Program-made: the position numbers and the translations under genes
The notes under the pieces: model-generated
The model's database searches: none
The model's input: the letters and a program-made list of their open reading frames with translations, nothing else
Told to the model about the DNA's origin: nothing
Assembly: GCA_004194705.1 (NCBI GenBank)
Contig: SADC01001298.1
Span: forward strand, 186,001 to 250,000
Direction of reading: 5' to 3'
Length of the DNA stretch: 64,000 nucleotides
From: Ditylenchus dipsaci
Taxonomy: Eukaryota > Nematoda > Chromadorea > Rhabditida > Anguinidae
Part shown: piece after piece, positions 11,044-23,100 of the stretch
How the letters are laid out: each line of letters begins with the position of its first letter
Numbering within the stretch: the first letter of the stretch is position 1

Positions 11044-11835
11044 ATGACAGTTATGGATTACATTGAACTTTTTCACTACCATAGCTTAGGCCGACGAGCG
11101 ACACCTATCAAATTTTGTCTAATTATTTTCCTCTGTTTTCTATTTTACATTAATTATTATAATGGTAGTGCAGACAGCTATAGATATTTGAACGATCTGG
11201 CACTGTATTCAACTTCAGATAAATCGTCTGAGTTTCACAACTTTACCAGAGCTTACCACAAATATTTTGCGGAATTTAAAGACCTGCCGATTACACTGCT
11301 AGAAATTGGAATCGACAGTGCTTCTTCTGTAAGACTGTGGGAGAGCTATTTCCCAAATGCTGATCTGCATTTTATTGATATCACTGATGAGAATATTAAA
11401 TATTTCTCGACTAGAAGCAAATACCATTTATGAACCAGACTGATGTTAATGCATTAACTGAACTAGCTAAAAAAGTCGGGCCATTTGATATTATCATTGA
11501 TGATGGTGGACATTTTATGGACCAAATTTTAATGAGTTTTAAAGCACTTTTCTCGTATGTGAAACCAGGTGGAATTTATGTGATAGAAGACATACACACT
11601 TCATATTGGAAGAACTTTGGTGGGCATGGAGACACCACTAATCCCAAGCTGGACCAGGAACTGCTATAGCTTTGCTCAAAGAACTGATTGACGAGGTTAA
11701 TTTTGTTGGAGCAACCACAACCAAGGGGGCTGTAGGCAATATTCCTAGTTCAATAGCACAAAGAATGACTTACTACAGCTTGCACATGATTCTATACATT
11801 TTTACAACAGTATATGCTTTATTTTTGTCAAATAA
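11044..11835 (+). pseudogene. TylF/CmcI-like O-methyltransferase, three frame breaks
   Basis: Class I SAM-dependent methyltransferase resembling bacterial sugar O-methyltransferases (TylF/MycF, ElmMIII/TcmP and CmcI-like). After a short cytosolic N-terminus, a membrane segment near residues 20-35 (FCLIIFLCFLFYINYY) predicts a type II Golgi or ER protein. Motif I is ITLLEIGIDSASSVRLW, followed by an acidic loop (LHFIDIT), the signature GPFDIIIDDGGHFMDQ, then VKPGGIYVIEDIHTSYW, and the terminal SIHFYNSICFIFVK before a stop at 11835. The domain order is complete but spread over three frames, with single-base shifts near 11428, 11652 and 11788. Start 11044 is chosen because an AG acceptor precedes it. 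Either a young pseudogene or assembly indels. The substrate is unknown; a glycan hydroxyl is plausible. Confidence 0.78.
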
Positions 11836-12049
11836 ATTTTTGAGCCATCGATGTAGCCGCGGCTGACAAATTACCTTAAGTTTAAGGCGTTATATCGCTT
11901 TCCGAGTCTAGACTTCATTTTTCACTGTAAAATGAATAGGCGCTAGTTGCGAATACCCCCATAACAGTGATTTTTTGTCTTCAAAATCATGATTTAACAT
12001 TGCCAAAGTAATTTCATGCGCTAAAACCGATAAAAATATGCTTTCGGAC

Positions 12050-12260
12050 ATTTTCTGAGCTTTTTTCATGCATCCAGAGTCACTTTCGAGTGATATGTGT
12101 CTGAGGTATGTGTACTCCAAGCCTCAACTCCAAGCCCCCTACGCCCTCAAAGAGGACGCAGAGGGCTTGAAAGTGAAAAATCTTAGACATAATTCCGAGC
12201 AAGACTCTTGATCATAAAAATGCATATAAAGTCTCTTTTTACCACGGTGCATGTTAAAAA
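12050..12260. repeat. dispersed repeat, ATGCATCCAGAG / CGAGCAAGACTC family
   Basis: Contains TGCATCCAGAGTCACTTTC, a CAAGCCCCCTACGCCCTC segment, then CTTAGACATAATTCCGAGCA and ATGCATATAAAGTCTC. The second half matches 52160-52220 in the same orientation and 17050-17110 inverted, and part is seen near 26005-26050. Confidence 0.65.
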
Positions 12261-12659
12261 AACTTGTAAGACAGCCGAAAAATACAATCATCTACTTTTT
12301 TTATCATTTCGCATAAAAGTGGCCATTTTTTATTCTTTTACAATGCCAATACAGCTCTTTTTCTCTTTAGAAATTTAAAAGACACCAATTGAAATTGAGT
12401 AAAATATAGACGACACACACAAGACCTATTAAGGGGCTTGACTTTATACAATAGACACCCACATGGGGTCTCACACATACAGTACAAGAGAAAAAAAGCT
12501 ACTGATTTCTGGATGCTCCATTCTTTGTTGAGATTGGCTGGCTTCTTTGGCTGACTCGAGAGCTGGCTTGAGCTGGCCTCGTAAAATGCCAGTGTCATAA
12601 ACAATACAATAATATAAGCTATAAGTTTTTGGCTCTATCTGGTTGACACGTTGAACTAT

Positions 12660-12835
12660 CTGGTTGACCCGCCAAAAAAAAACAACAGCTGTTGTTGTCC
12701 TATATATTGCGAAACAGCGCTTTTGCAAAAAAAGGTAACAGCTGTTCTGGCTGACCGATGTATTTCGAAATGACATTGAGAATATGTGACAGCTGTTCTG
12801 GGTATCTATATTTCGAAATAATATTGCAAAATAGT
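12660..12835. repeat. degenerate tandem repeat of about 55-60 bp
   Basis: Three units each carry AACAGCTGTT or GACAGCTGTT, followed by a TATATTGCGAAA or TATTTCGAAAT stretch. They are too diverged for a firm unit length. Confidence 0.45.
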
Positions 12836-12879
12836 GCCTCATATCTATGGGTAAAAAAGGGGCAGAGCTTAACACCCTC

Positions 12880-13780
12880 CTAAACCTATAAGCTTATCTT
12901 TTGAAAGTGCCTCATAGGTATTGGGCAAAAGCCGGCATCCTTTGAAGATGGAAACTTGGTGCCAGTACTACTAGCCACGTGACTCTGACAAAACAATGAA
13001 TTTGAACTTTTATTTTTCGGGGCTAAAAGGGCTAGAAACAGGGGTGCTAAAAGGGCTAAAAAGGTTGAAAAATCATGAAAGAGGGTTATAGCCCTCTTGC
13101 CCTATCCCCCTCTCTCCGTGGGTATGCCTATGGGAATAGTTGACTGTATTAAAAAAAAACTATAAAAATTGACCGATTTCTTATTGACCGCTTAAATAAT
13201 ACGAATTTTGCTGTCAATTGACCGTTGATTGACTAGTCAATCGACCATCGGTCAACCCAGGGTTGCCCCATCATCAAATAAATATAGTCAAAACTCGATA
13301 TAGTGGCCTCTTATATCGTGGCCCTCCAATATAGGGACCCTGAGCTCGATTCGGTTGGTTGAATCTTAAATCTAGACAGATGAGATGAATCTAGACAGTT
13401 TTTTCTGGACGAAATGATAAAATTAAACAAAAATCGACGGCAAAATCAGAATCTTTGAGGATAGGTTAACTTATCAAATAGGAAAAAAGTTTTCAAGATT
13501 GGGTCAAAAAAGTGTCAGACCCGAGGTAGGAACGAACGGGGATTTAATTTGAGGGTATTTTTATAGAACATGCCACAAACAATAATTTCAAGAAACAATG
13601 AAAATACGAGAAAAAGAAAAACAGTCTATAAGTCCAATCCCTTACCTAAGTTTTTATTGAGCACAGGTTTTTTACATTGGTTGTCAAAAAAAATATGGCT
13701 TGAAAATGACATTAAAAAATATATTTTAGTTACATCCTGTCACTTTTGGAAAAGGTTTCTATCAAAAAGAGAATACGGTG
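12880..13780. other. no gene; transposon-end remnants
   Basis: Near 13285 an ATAGTCAAAACTCGATATA end of the CAGTCAAAC type begins. The sequence up to about 13550 shares AAAAAGTGTCAGACCC and GGAACGAAC with 30455-30515. A TTGACCG-rich patch lies at 13170-13255. No exon is supported. Confidence 0.45.
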
Positions 13781-13938
13781 TACCGTATTTTCTCTATTAA
13801 ACCCCCATGGGCGATTTTTTTTCAACCACAAGAAAATCTGGAAATTGTCAATCAAAAATGCTCCTAACTCTGAATCCCAGTAAAAAACGAGGGTGTGGGT
13901 TTATTAGAGAGTGGGGGATTATTAGATAAAATACGGTA
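13781..13938. mobile_element. pogo-like MITE (copy P4)
   Basis: TA-flanked, 158 bp. The left end is CCGTATTTTCTCTATTAAAC and the right end is the inverted form of a diverged equal with GGGGGATTATTAGATAAAA. It is preceded directly by GAATACGGTG, the end of another, otherwise lost copy. Confidence 0.7.
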
Positions 13939-14025
13939 ACATCACACTTTGACGTTATGCTAATATTACACAGGTAAAGTTTTATTTATTTTTTCAAATC
14001 AGTTATAGTTATTACTGCTTTTGTA

Positions 14026-14787
14026 TTACAATTGTAAAGCAATAGCTAATTTATCGTCCACATCCTGAACTGCAACCACTTTCCAATTAAAATGTTTACA
14101 CAGCTCGAGGAAATCTTCAGTTATCCAGACAGAGTAGTGAGCTGGCACGTAAGGCACAGGGGGATTAGGGTGTTCATGGCGCTCAATCAGTTCTGCTAAA
14201 GTTGTACGATTCCTGGCTACATCAAAAGTCCTTTCTTTGTGTGGAACTACAATAAATACATAACCACCTGGCTTGACCACTCTCAGCCATTCCTTGATTG
14301 TTTTTATGGGTCATAAAAGTGTTCAATGACATGGGAACTAAGCACATAATCTTGGGAGCAATTTGGAAATGGAAGTTTGTCGCCAGATGCAATAATGTCT
14401 ACTTTCTTAAAAGTTCCTGTATGAGTTATTTGATTGGCTTTAAAAATGTTGTCTTCTTCAGTATAATCCACATTTAAAGCATTTAATCCAAATGGATTGT
14501 GGGAGGAAGCTCCAATCTCAATGCCTGTCAAATTGTCTAGCAGTTGATGTGCCAGTTTACTTTCATTGTAAATTATGTAGTTGGGCTTGGGTGTGGACAT
14601 GATTAAGTCTACAACAGGATCACTAGCTAGTAAAGAGCTATTAACACTATTATTTAAGGAATTATTTGAAGACAATAACACAGAATTAGAAACTGAAAAG
14701 TCGTCCATACTACCAGCGAAATAAAATATTGGCAATAAAAGAATAAGGAAAAAGAAAGTCAAAACAAAAAATATTTTTTTTTGTCAT
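14026..14787 (-). pseudogene. SAM-dependent methyltransferase paralog A, two frame breaks
   Basis: Paralog of B (29829-35557) and C (60649-61390). The ATG at 14787 starts MTKKIFF, with a hydrophobic signal anchor, but only if the A9 run just inside the gene is one base different. The frame is otherwise open from about 14762. A Ser/Asn-rich stem (about 30-60) is followed by motif I (LDNLTGIEIGASSHNPFGLN), NVDY, ASGDKLPF and the motif IV equivalent SSHVIEHFYDP. A missing base near 14303 breaks the frame, which resumes as IKTIKEWLRVVKPGGYVF, then HKERTFD, TTLAELIERHEHP, WITEDFLELCKHFNW and QDVDDKL. No introns lie inside the domain, whereas B has three. Either a retro-like or intron-lost copy, or a pseudogene; both breaks are single-base. 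Substrate unknown. Confidence 0.78.
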
Positions 14788-14789
14788 GC

Positions 14790-15700
14790 CAAAACTTTTA
14801 TTGAGTTTAAGCAAATCATTACAATGAAAAGAATTATATAAAAGAACCATTGCATATCCTTTTCAATATTCAGTCATTTTATATATATTAAGATAAAGGT
14901 ACAGATCAAAGATTATGACACCGCTTTAAAATATGTGAAATACTACCGGCTGCCTTTTTTTTGCTCTCAGTTTCAATTTGGTTAGCGAGTTCTCGTTTTG
15001 GATTTATTTAGATGCTATATTATTTAATCTACCGAAAAGGTTATTTACCCAGAGCCCCTAGAAGGTCAGGTTTTGATATTCATTTTTAATTTTCGAAACC
15101 GAAATTTACTCTGAACGAGTGTAAAATCTTTAGCTTTTTGTATTAAATCCCTGCCAATTTTAAAATTGAATATTCTACCCTTTTTAACAGATCATTACCT
15201 GGGTCATAAGTAAGCGCTACTAAAAGCAGCACATTCTTTACTTCAAAAGTTAGGGTAGTTATAAGTTATTATGATAAACTACCAATTTAAAACACATGAA
15301 CTAAAACGCTAGCAACTTAATGGCAGCTTACAACAGGTGACCAATTTTATCGATGCACCCTCGAACACATATGCAACCAGAGAACTTGTAGCTTATTTCT
15401 ATAAAATAGAGTCTATATAGTGTTGGCAAATGTGGGTGAGTCGCCACTTTTGTGTTTAAGCCCATTTTTCTGCCAGTTTTTGCGAATTTATGTCGAATAT
15501 CTCACCAAATTTTCAAGTACAACATCTTAGCTTCCTTTTAAGCACATTCTTTCTTTTAACCAGTTTTTGGTGGATATTCGGGTTCAAACCCATTTTTCTC
15601 CAATTTTTTGTGATTAAAATAAAATTTCAACTATCTTTCCGGAACCCTCAAGTTGAACATCTCAGCCCACTTTGAACAAATACGTATGATACGTATGCAC
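14790..15700. other. no gene seen
   Basis: This lies upstream of methyltransferase A. Sequences near 15490-15670 contain two diverged copies of a CCATTTTTCTSC...TCAAGTWSAACATCT unit about 110 bp apart, so this part is a short tandem duplication. No exons are supported. Confidence 0.35.
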
Positions 15701-15714
15701 AATATGTATTTACC

Positions 15715-15895
15715 AATACGTATGATTGAACTTGCTTCTAAAAAATAGCCAGGAAAGGTACCCAGGGGGAGGGGTACCCAAGAGGGGGTAGGTAAAAGGA
15801 GGGCAATATCGAGGAAGGTACCGAGGAGGAGTACCTAAGAGAAGGGCAGGCAAAACGAGGGTAGCCAGGAGGAGGGTACCTAGTAGCATAGTGAC
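15715..15895. repeat. G-rich minisatellite (GGTACCYAGGAGGAGG-like)
   Basis: Degenerate units of about 20-25 bp read GGTACCCAGGGGGAGG, GGTACCGAGGAGGAG and GGTACCTAG. The word CCAGGAGGAG also appears near 43900, next to the CCACCAAGATAG minisatellite. Confidence 0.55.
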
Positions 15896-15896
15896 C

Positions 15897-16117
15897 GCGC
15901 CGTCTCCGGGCCGTCTTCCGTCCCGTCCGGCGGGCCGGCTTTGACTAGACGGTTTACGGCCGGCAATGATGCTGGACGGCAATGGACGTCCGGCCGAAGC
16001 CGTCCGAATTTTTTTTCATAGGACGGAAGGTGGACGGCCGGTATCCTTAAACAAACTTAGGACGGGGCGGCGGACGGCCGCGGGAAAAAAAGTGAGGACG
16101 CCGGCGGACGCCGGCGC
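15897..16117. repeat. GC-rich island, probable MITE rich in GGACGGCC
   Basis: About 220 bp of GACGGCCGG/CCGGCGTCC words, strikingly GC-rich against its surroundings. The flanks TAGTGACC and TAATGACA agree at 6 of 8 positions, which could be an eroded 8-bp duplication. The ORF spanning 15966-16157 looks like a compositional artefact. Confidence 0.4.
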
Positions 16118-16327
16118 TAATGACAAAGTTAGGAAGAGACAGCGGACTGATAAGTAAAATTCATTGTGTATTGTATTATTCATGACAACCAAATTTAGGT
16201 CTAATTTTATTATTTTTTAAAAACTAGTTAGCTACATAATCGAGGTATAATTGTTGGTTTGAGGTATAAATTGAAGTACGAAATTATTTAACTAAGCATC
16301 TAAAATAATGAAAAGCTACAAAGAGCT

Positions 16328-16578
16328 TACCGTATTTCCTCTAATATAACCACCGGTGGGTTTATTTTTCAAACCCCTTCTGAGGGTGGGTTTATTAGAG
16401 TCATTTTGAGATTTTTGTGCTTCAACCAAAATCCAAAAAACGGAATCGGTAGAGCTCGTGGAACTAAGAAAACGCAAAAAAACAGCTTTGCAGAATATTT
16501 ACTCTGTTCGAGATACAGACACTGGAAGTTGAGGGGTGGGTTTATTAGAGCGGGGGTTATATTAGAGGAAATACGGTA
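16328..16578. mobile_element. pogo-like MITE (copy P5)
   Basis: TA-flanked, 251 bp. The left end is CCGTATTTCCTCTAATATAA and the right end is its exact complement over that length. Arm AACCACC. The internal body includes the family word GGTAGAGCTCGTG. Confidence 0.8.
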
Positions 16579-16740
16579 GTTTTCATATTTTGTTGGTGTT
16601 GGAATAACAGTGCCAAATGATTGCATAAAATGTATACTGTCGAGTGCTTTTACATGAAAAACCGAAGCAAGTGCACCTTTACACTGGTCGCGGGGCGTGC
16701 TCCTGTAGCATGTGTTGACCTTGGTCAAATGATGGTTGCA

Positions 16741-17410
16741 GTATAGGCACCCCACGCAGAATGCTCAAATGGAGGAGATAATCTCATATTCGTGTTTCTC
16801 GACCCCAAATTCTTTGCTTTTTGAATTGCTGATTTTTTTTATTTAAAAATTCGAACCACAGGCGAGGGTTTATCAAGGGTTTCTAATCAAAATTTGAACA
16901 CTTTGAATAGGTGATTCGAATTTTAAAGAAAATAAGGGCTGTATTGTCAGTGAAATGAATCTCTCGCAAAAGGGTAACTTTTATGGTAAAATGATGAAAA
17001 CGGTAGTTTTTTTTTCGGCTGTCTTACCATGTTTTTCAACATGGACCGTGGCAAAAACAGACTCTATATGCATTTTATGATCAAGAGTACTTATCTGAAT
17101 CATGTCTAAGGTAAGTGAGTGCACGCATCTCTAACTCTCAAGCCCCCTGCGCCCCCTTCGGGGCGTGGCCCCAAAGTGGCCCCTTTTATTCCCCAACCCT
17201 CCCTATACAGCCCTTATTCACTTTTGAAATTTCAAAAGCGCCAATTTAAAATTTTCAAATTTTGACTTAAAAACATGATACTCCCTGTGGTTCTCCAAAA
17301 TGTTTTTTCTCAGAATTCAAAAAACACACAGCTTTCTCATGAAATCATGTCGAGAAACACGAATATGAGGTTATCTTCTCCATATGAGCATTATGCGTGT
17401 AGGTGTATTC
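16741..17410. repeat. foldback element carrying the dispersed CTGCGCCCCCTTC repeat
   Basis: Arms of 40-60 bp (left CTCATATTCGTGTTTCTCGA at about 16782, right complement at about 17352) enclose a segment with GACTCTATATGCATTTTATG and CCCCCTGCGCCCCCTTCGGG. Related segments occur at 12050-12260 and 52090-52230. Confidence 0.6.
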
Positions 17411-18057
17411 TATACTCAAGCCCAAATGATTGCTGATACTCAGAAACGAGCGAAAAAATAGTTTGCAAAACAACAAAGCACAAACTGGACTATGTTATTC
17501 TCAAACCCATGTGATCTCTTATGCACTTTCATGACCTGGTTACACACTCGATATAATCGGAACAGCAAGGAAGAGCGCGACTATTTATCATTATTTAAAC
17601 AATGACTAAAAGGAAAGAAAATATTTTGCGTAACAGCGAAAAAAGAACCGAATGCAAGATGAGTCATAACCGAAACACAAACACAGTGTTTATAAGAATA
17701 GTGCATGGTGATATTTACGCCTATATTATTTCTTTTTCTAATGATTTTTATGACTGGTCAAGTAATAGCTGATATTATCGGAGCAACACGGAAATAACAA
17801 TTCGTATAATATAAAAAAGTACAGGTCCAGAAATAAAACACGAAACATTTTTAAAATAAAATATTTTCCTTGACAAGCTGTGTCTTGCTGTACTTAAATG
17901 ACCTTAGATAGGTGTTTTTCTGAATCAGTATGTTTTTCAGAAAAATTATTCTCTTCTGCACTTTAACGACCTTGGCAAGAGACATTAACTTGCACACATT
18001 TCACAATTGTCGATTTGACTTTTTAAAACAATTATCCGAACAAAAATAAATAGCAAA

Positions 18058-18295
18058 TACCGTATAACCTCTATTATTCCTCCACCCCTGACTTTGAGGA
18101 CCTGTATCTCAGCCAGAGTTAATAATTTGCAGACCTGTTTTTTGTATTTTCTTATCACCCACGAGCTCTAACGGTTCCGCTTTTTCCATTTTGGTTTTTC
18201 GGCCAAAAATTCCGAGATTGACCTCAAACTTTTCAGATTTTCGGGGTTTGAAAATTAATAAAGCCCAATGAGGTATTATTAGAGGTTATGCGGTA
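18058..18295. mobile_element. pogo-like MITE (copy P6)
   Basis: TA-flanked. The left end is CCGTATAACCTCTATTATTC and the right end inverted reads CCGCATAACCTCTAATAATA. The private ATAACCTC variant is present at both ends. The body carries CACGAGCTCTAACGGTTCCG. Confidence 0.75.
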
Positions 18296-18299
18296 TGGA

Positions 18300-19758
18300 G
18301 GGTATGCATCATTACGGTTTACTTTTAAGTTGATCCGTTTTTGAATTTGAGGTATTGTCGAAGCCGTTTACCAGTTTTGTTTTCCCGTTTCTCGATTTAT
18401 CGCCGATGATTAACAACTAACTGGAGGTGCTGATAAGCGCTTTTTACAATTATTTATATATTATTTGTATCAAATCCCCAAATACATTCATTTGTGGCAT
18501 TATATTTTTCTACACCTTTTTTGTTTTGGATGATTCATTTTGAGTTTAGTTTTTGAAAGGCATAATCTGTAATTTTAAAAGTTCACGAACACCGTGATTT
18601 TTTCGACTTTTTATACCGTTTAGATACTATTAGACTCCAAATTGAACGCTGAACCTCTCAGATGTCAACACCTTGATTTATGGCCTTTTATAATGAAGTA
18701 ATTTTTTAAGCCACCAAATTGACGTCTCGTCTTAAAATGGATACGAGTGCTCTGTTTTGTATACCGGTATCCCATATGCTCATAAGTTTGAACTTTTTCT
18801 ACTCAGCTTGAGCAGCAGTGCTGGGAACTCGTCCTTGGCTCGTCCTTGATATTTTATGGTCTTTATTATCGATAATGTCATTAAATTTCAGATGTTTAAT
18901 TCTAGAACTATTTAAATAATATTCTTACAAGTTAATAAGATAGCAAACAATAAGATAAAAGGTATAAAATATCGAACGCAGCTCGAGGTATCTGACTTCT
19001 GAAGTTGGAAATCAGACGAACTTCAATAGGGAGATTTGGACCAAGGGAAATTTTTTTAATTTTTTTTCGCGATCACAACCTTCAAATCTGTCACCGGATT
19101 CGTGTTCAGTTAAGGAATCGACTCTCGTAGAACAGAACGACGCTGAAGTCCAAAGTCTAAAGACTCACTGGCTGGAACTGACGGTTGAACTGCGTGACAA
19201 CTGAACTGAACTGCGTGGACAATCAACTCTGGACAGGTGTGGAAATGCTCCAGATTGGAAGTGGAAAAGCCGGAAAGGTGAGTCTTCTTCACATGTTTGA
19301 CTCTATCAGATGCAGTTCATTGAGTGAATTCTGAAACTGCAATGTATTTTTTGCGCCTCGGTAACGTCACGAGTGAAAAAGCATCTTTGAGAAAAAAGTC
19401 GTATCAAAATTTTTAATTTCGCTTTATATTGTTCAGAAGTCCAAAATTTTTACACAATATAGTAATTGTCTACAGCCATATTGTAGAGCTATTCAACCTA
19501 GCAGAATGATCCCAATACGCATATACAAAACAGACCACTCCTATCCATTTTAAGAAAATAGGTAATTTCTGGTGGTTGAAAATAATCACTTCGCTAATAA
19601 GGCCATAACTCAAAATTTCAGCATAAATCGGTGTCGACATCTGAGAACATATTTCTCAGCGTTAATTTTGAGTCTAATAGTGAATAGCATGAGCGGTAGA
19701 AAAAAGTCGAAAAAATCACGGTGCCAAATGCCATATAAAAATTTTCCAAATTACAGAG
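18300..19758. other. no gene seen
   Basis: AT-rich, non-repetitive sequence. Short reading frames do not resemble known proteins and lack good splice context. A small inverted pair around 19150-19260 (CTGAACTGAACTGCG, ACTGACGGTTGAACTGCG) was noted without interpretation. Confidence 0.35.
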
Positions 19759-20005
19759 CACCGTAAATGCTCTAATAGAGCCCCCCTTCCTAATAGAGCC
19801 CCCTCTCGACTTTGAAGGTCTGTATGTCAAATCAGAGACAAATTTTGCAAAGCGTTTTTGCATTTTCTTAACTCTCACGATCTCTACTGAATCAGCTTTT
19901 AGATTTTTGATTTTCACCCAAAAATCTCGAGATCGACCCGAATTCTTCCGATTTTTAGGGGATCGAAAAATAGAGCCCCCGGGGCTCTATTAGAACATTA
20001 CGGTA
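19759..20005. mobile_element. pogo-like MITE (copy P7)
   Basis: The left end is CCGTAAATGCTCTAATAGAG and the right end inverted reads CCGTAATGTTCTAATAGAGC. Arm GAGCCCC on both sides. The left TA is changed to CA. It ends about 125 bp upstream of the acyltransferase ATG. Confidence 0.72.
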
Positions 20006-20130
20006 TGTATATTAATTATCATGCTTTGAAGCATGAAAAATGAAAAACACAATGCACACAAGTATTTATAAAAAGCGCGAGCTTTTAAGACAACCTTATA
20101 AAATAATAATTAAGATAAATTTGCTTGTTA

Positions 20131-23100
20131 ATGGATTCTCCACCGCCTAAAAAAATAAATAATTCTCAAAAGAAGCGAGACATACAAACTTACGTTGCTT
20201 TGCTATATTATCTGTTCTCGCATTTCATTTTTGGCCTAAAAAATTTCCAAATGGTTTTCTTGGAGTTGATATTTTCTTTGTACTATCTGGATATTTAATG
20301 GCAATGATTTTGGAAAAGGAAATATCAACAAGTTTGGTTTGCGAGAATTGATAAACTTTTACCTTCGAAGAATTAAGAGAATTTTCCCTATTTATTTATT
20401 AGTATTAAGTTCTGTATTAATGGTAGCTTCTCTATTTCTTATCAGCGCAGATTTAAAAGGGCTTAAAAGTTATACATGGTGGGCTATGTTTTTGTTCAAA
20501 CATGTTAAACATTTTTGAGATCATGAATATGCTAAACAGGTTACTTCTTTGGATTTTACTACAGCAAAAAATTACGGGAACTAATGCTATTGAAGGACCC
20601 ATTCAGGGTTTAGGAAATTTTCCGCGATCACTTTGGCTGTAATTTTTTTCTTCATTAAGAAAAAAAATTCTGCTAGTAATATTTTGAAGCTAAGATTCAG
20701 GGTTTTCAGTAATCAAGATCTGTATGCAAGATTTTGGATAAAAATGCCCAGTCTCACACTAAGTCTTCAATTTTGGCGGAAAAATGTCCAATTCGCCTCT
20801 TAGTGTCAGACTAGGCATTTTTATCTAAAGTAGAAAGTCAGGCGAAGATTTTTAATAGCTCATTTGAAAGCCTTGAATCTCAGCTACAAAATGGTGCTAA
20901 CAGAATTTTTTTCTTGATACAGAAAAAAATACAGCCTAAAAACGTCCGCCGAACAATTTCGGCGGAAAAATGTTTAGGTCCCCCATTGATGTTAATTTTT
21001 CCAAACTTTGTTTTTTTCAAACGTTTTTGTTTTCAAATTTTTCCAGAAACTTAATGGAATTTAAATTACGTATTATTTTTAATTACGTAATTATTCAGTT
21101 AAATTTAATGCATGTGAATACTCTCCTTTGCAGTTATAGCAGGTAAAACATGGCGAAAATACCCAATGTAAAATGGTTTACTTTGGTCCCTAAAAACAAA
21201 AATACTTTTGAAATCAACCCGTTATTAACCCATTCAAAGTCGATTCTAAGATTATAGCCAAGTATTACTGCAAAAAGAAACATTATTACCAGGAATATTC
21301 CCATAAAAATTTTCACAGGTATTTGAAAACAAGATTGAAAAAAATTGTATCGAGTATTTTGGTCACTTTTTGGAAAACTTTAATTGGAGAAAAATACAGT
21401 ACTACCTTTTTTGCATGTTGTTGTCCTTTTCTATGGTTAAAAAAATGAAATCTAACCTCGGTACCTCTTGGACTGGTCCTCCTGTAAAAAAATATTAGTG
21501 TGCAAATACTACAGTCAAACTTCTATATTGCACTCCGCAAGGGACCGGCCATGCCGGGGTGCAACATAGAGGTGGATGCAATTAGAGATTTGACTGTACT
21601 CCAATAGAACTAGTATTTGAAAGACAACTATAAAAATCCATGGTGTATTCCGGTTCAGACTACTCTATTATGCATTTAGGCTATGGCTTAGGCAAGGGTA
21701 GGTCGCGTATCTTAAAACCTACTCAAACGTTTTATTCGTTCTTTTTGCGCGTTTAAGTCCTTCCTTACATATGCTGGCCTACTTTTGCCCAAGTATAAAG
21801 GTTTTTGTGGTAGCCCTTGAAATACTGCTCTTATTTGAAGTAGTACATGCAATATTGCTCGTTTTTCACAGGGTGGCCAGGCCAACAAGTATCCTAACCT
21901 CTATATAGTGTTACCCAAAGCGTTTGTTCTCTAGCTGGGTCTATTCCTTTTATATTGGTTTTTGAAGTCTTTGACTAACTTTATTTTAACAATAGTGTGC
22001 TGAATATTGTTAAGATGCCGTTTTTGCCGGTTGTTTCTCAAATATTTCATAGTTCAAAAAACTATAAAAAACAACAAAATTTCCATAGCATATAGTTTTT
22101 TTTTGAATATGATATTTAAAACAAAATTGAAAGTCTACAAAAATCTGGGTGAAAAGTAGTCAAAACCGACTGAAAATGTACTATATCAAGATTTTAATGT
22201 TCAAGTACTTGAAGATTTTGTTAGCCTTTTTTTTTAAATGTCCTGATTTAAAGCACAAACGGTAATCTAAAATCGGATTTAGATCAATGAATATAAATTT
22301 TTAATGCACACTTGGTCTCTGTCAGTGGAAATTCAATACTATTTTGTTGCACCTATGCTAGTGTTTGTGCTAGCTAAACTAAAGAACAGATTTACAAAAT
22401 GGACTTTTGCTGCTTGCCTTGTTATTGCGTTGATTTCTGGTCTTTTTCAGGCTTTACAAAACGATACAAATATTTCTTTTATTTTTTTCCTTTGAGAATA
22501 TGGCAATTTATTTTCGGAACATCAGCTTTTTTGATGTATGACTTTCAAAGTCCCAAGGCTACAAAATTATACAAAATAATGAGACAGATAACACTAGTGT
22601 TGCATCGCTACAGAAAAAAGTCCAAATCCTCTCTTTGTTGCAATATATTTGATTTTTTGTGTTATGTGTACTGATTCTATGTCTTGGATATTTTGATCTA
22701 AAATCAACAACTGCCCGATTTGGTGTCACTTTTTTCACTTCAGTTTTATTGCACATCGGAAACATTTACTCACCATCAAAGTGGTTGTGCAATGCTATTT
22801 TTACTTATATTGGTGACATCTCTTATTCTCTATACTTAATTCATTGGCCATTGAAGTTATTAGTGCAATATTCAAGAAGCGATATTCACTTGCATAACAC
22901 TGGTAAAACTTTCAAAGTTATACAATTATATTTACCTCATAAAATCGATTTCAAGCTTTTATAATAACTGAAAGTTTAGTTGCAACTGACTTACTGAAGT
23001 CAAATCTCACCAAGCTTGAAGCTTTCTCCAAAAAAAACTAACAAATAAGAAATAACTTCAGGTTAAAAATGCATTTGTCCACTTTTAGGACATATTTTTG

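Noticed and set aside
15710..15982. A 90-codon minus-strand frame rich in Pro and Leu
   Set aside because: It reads through the G-rich minisatellite and GC-rich island; composition explains the open frame.
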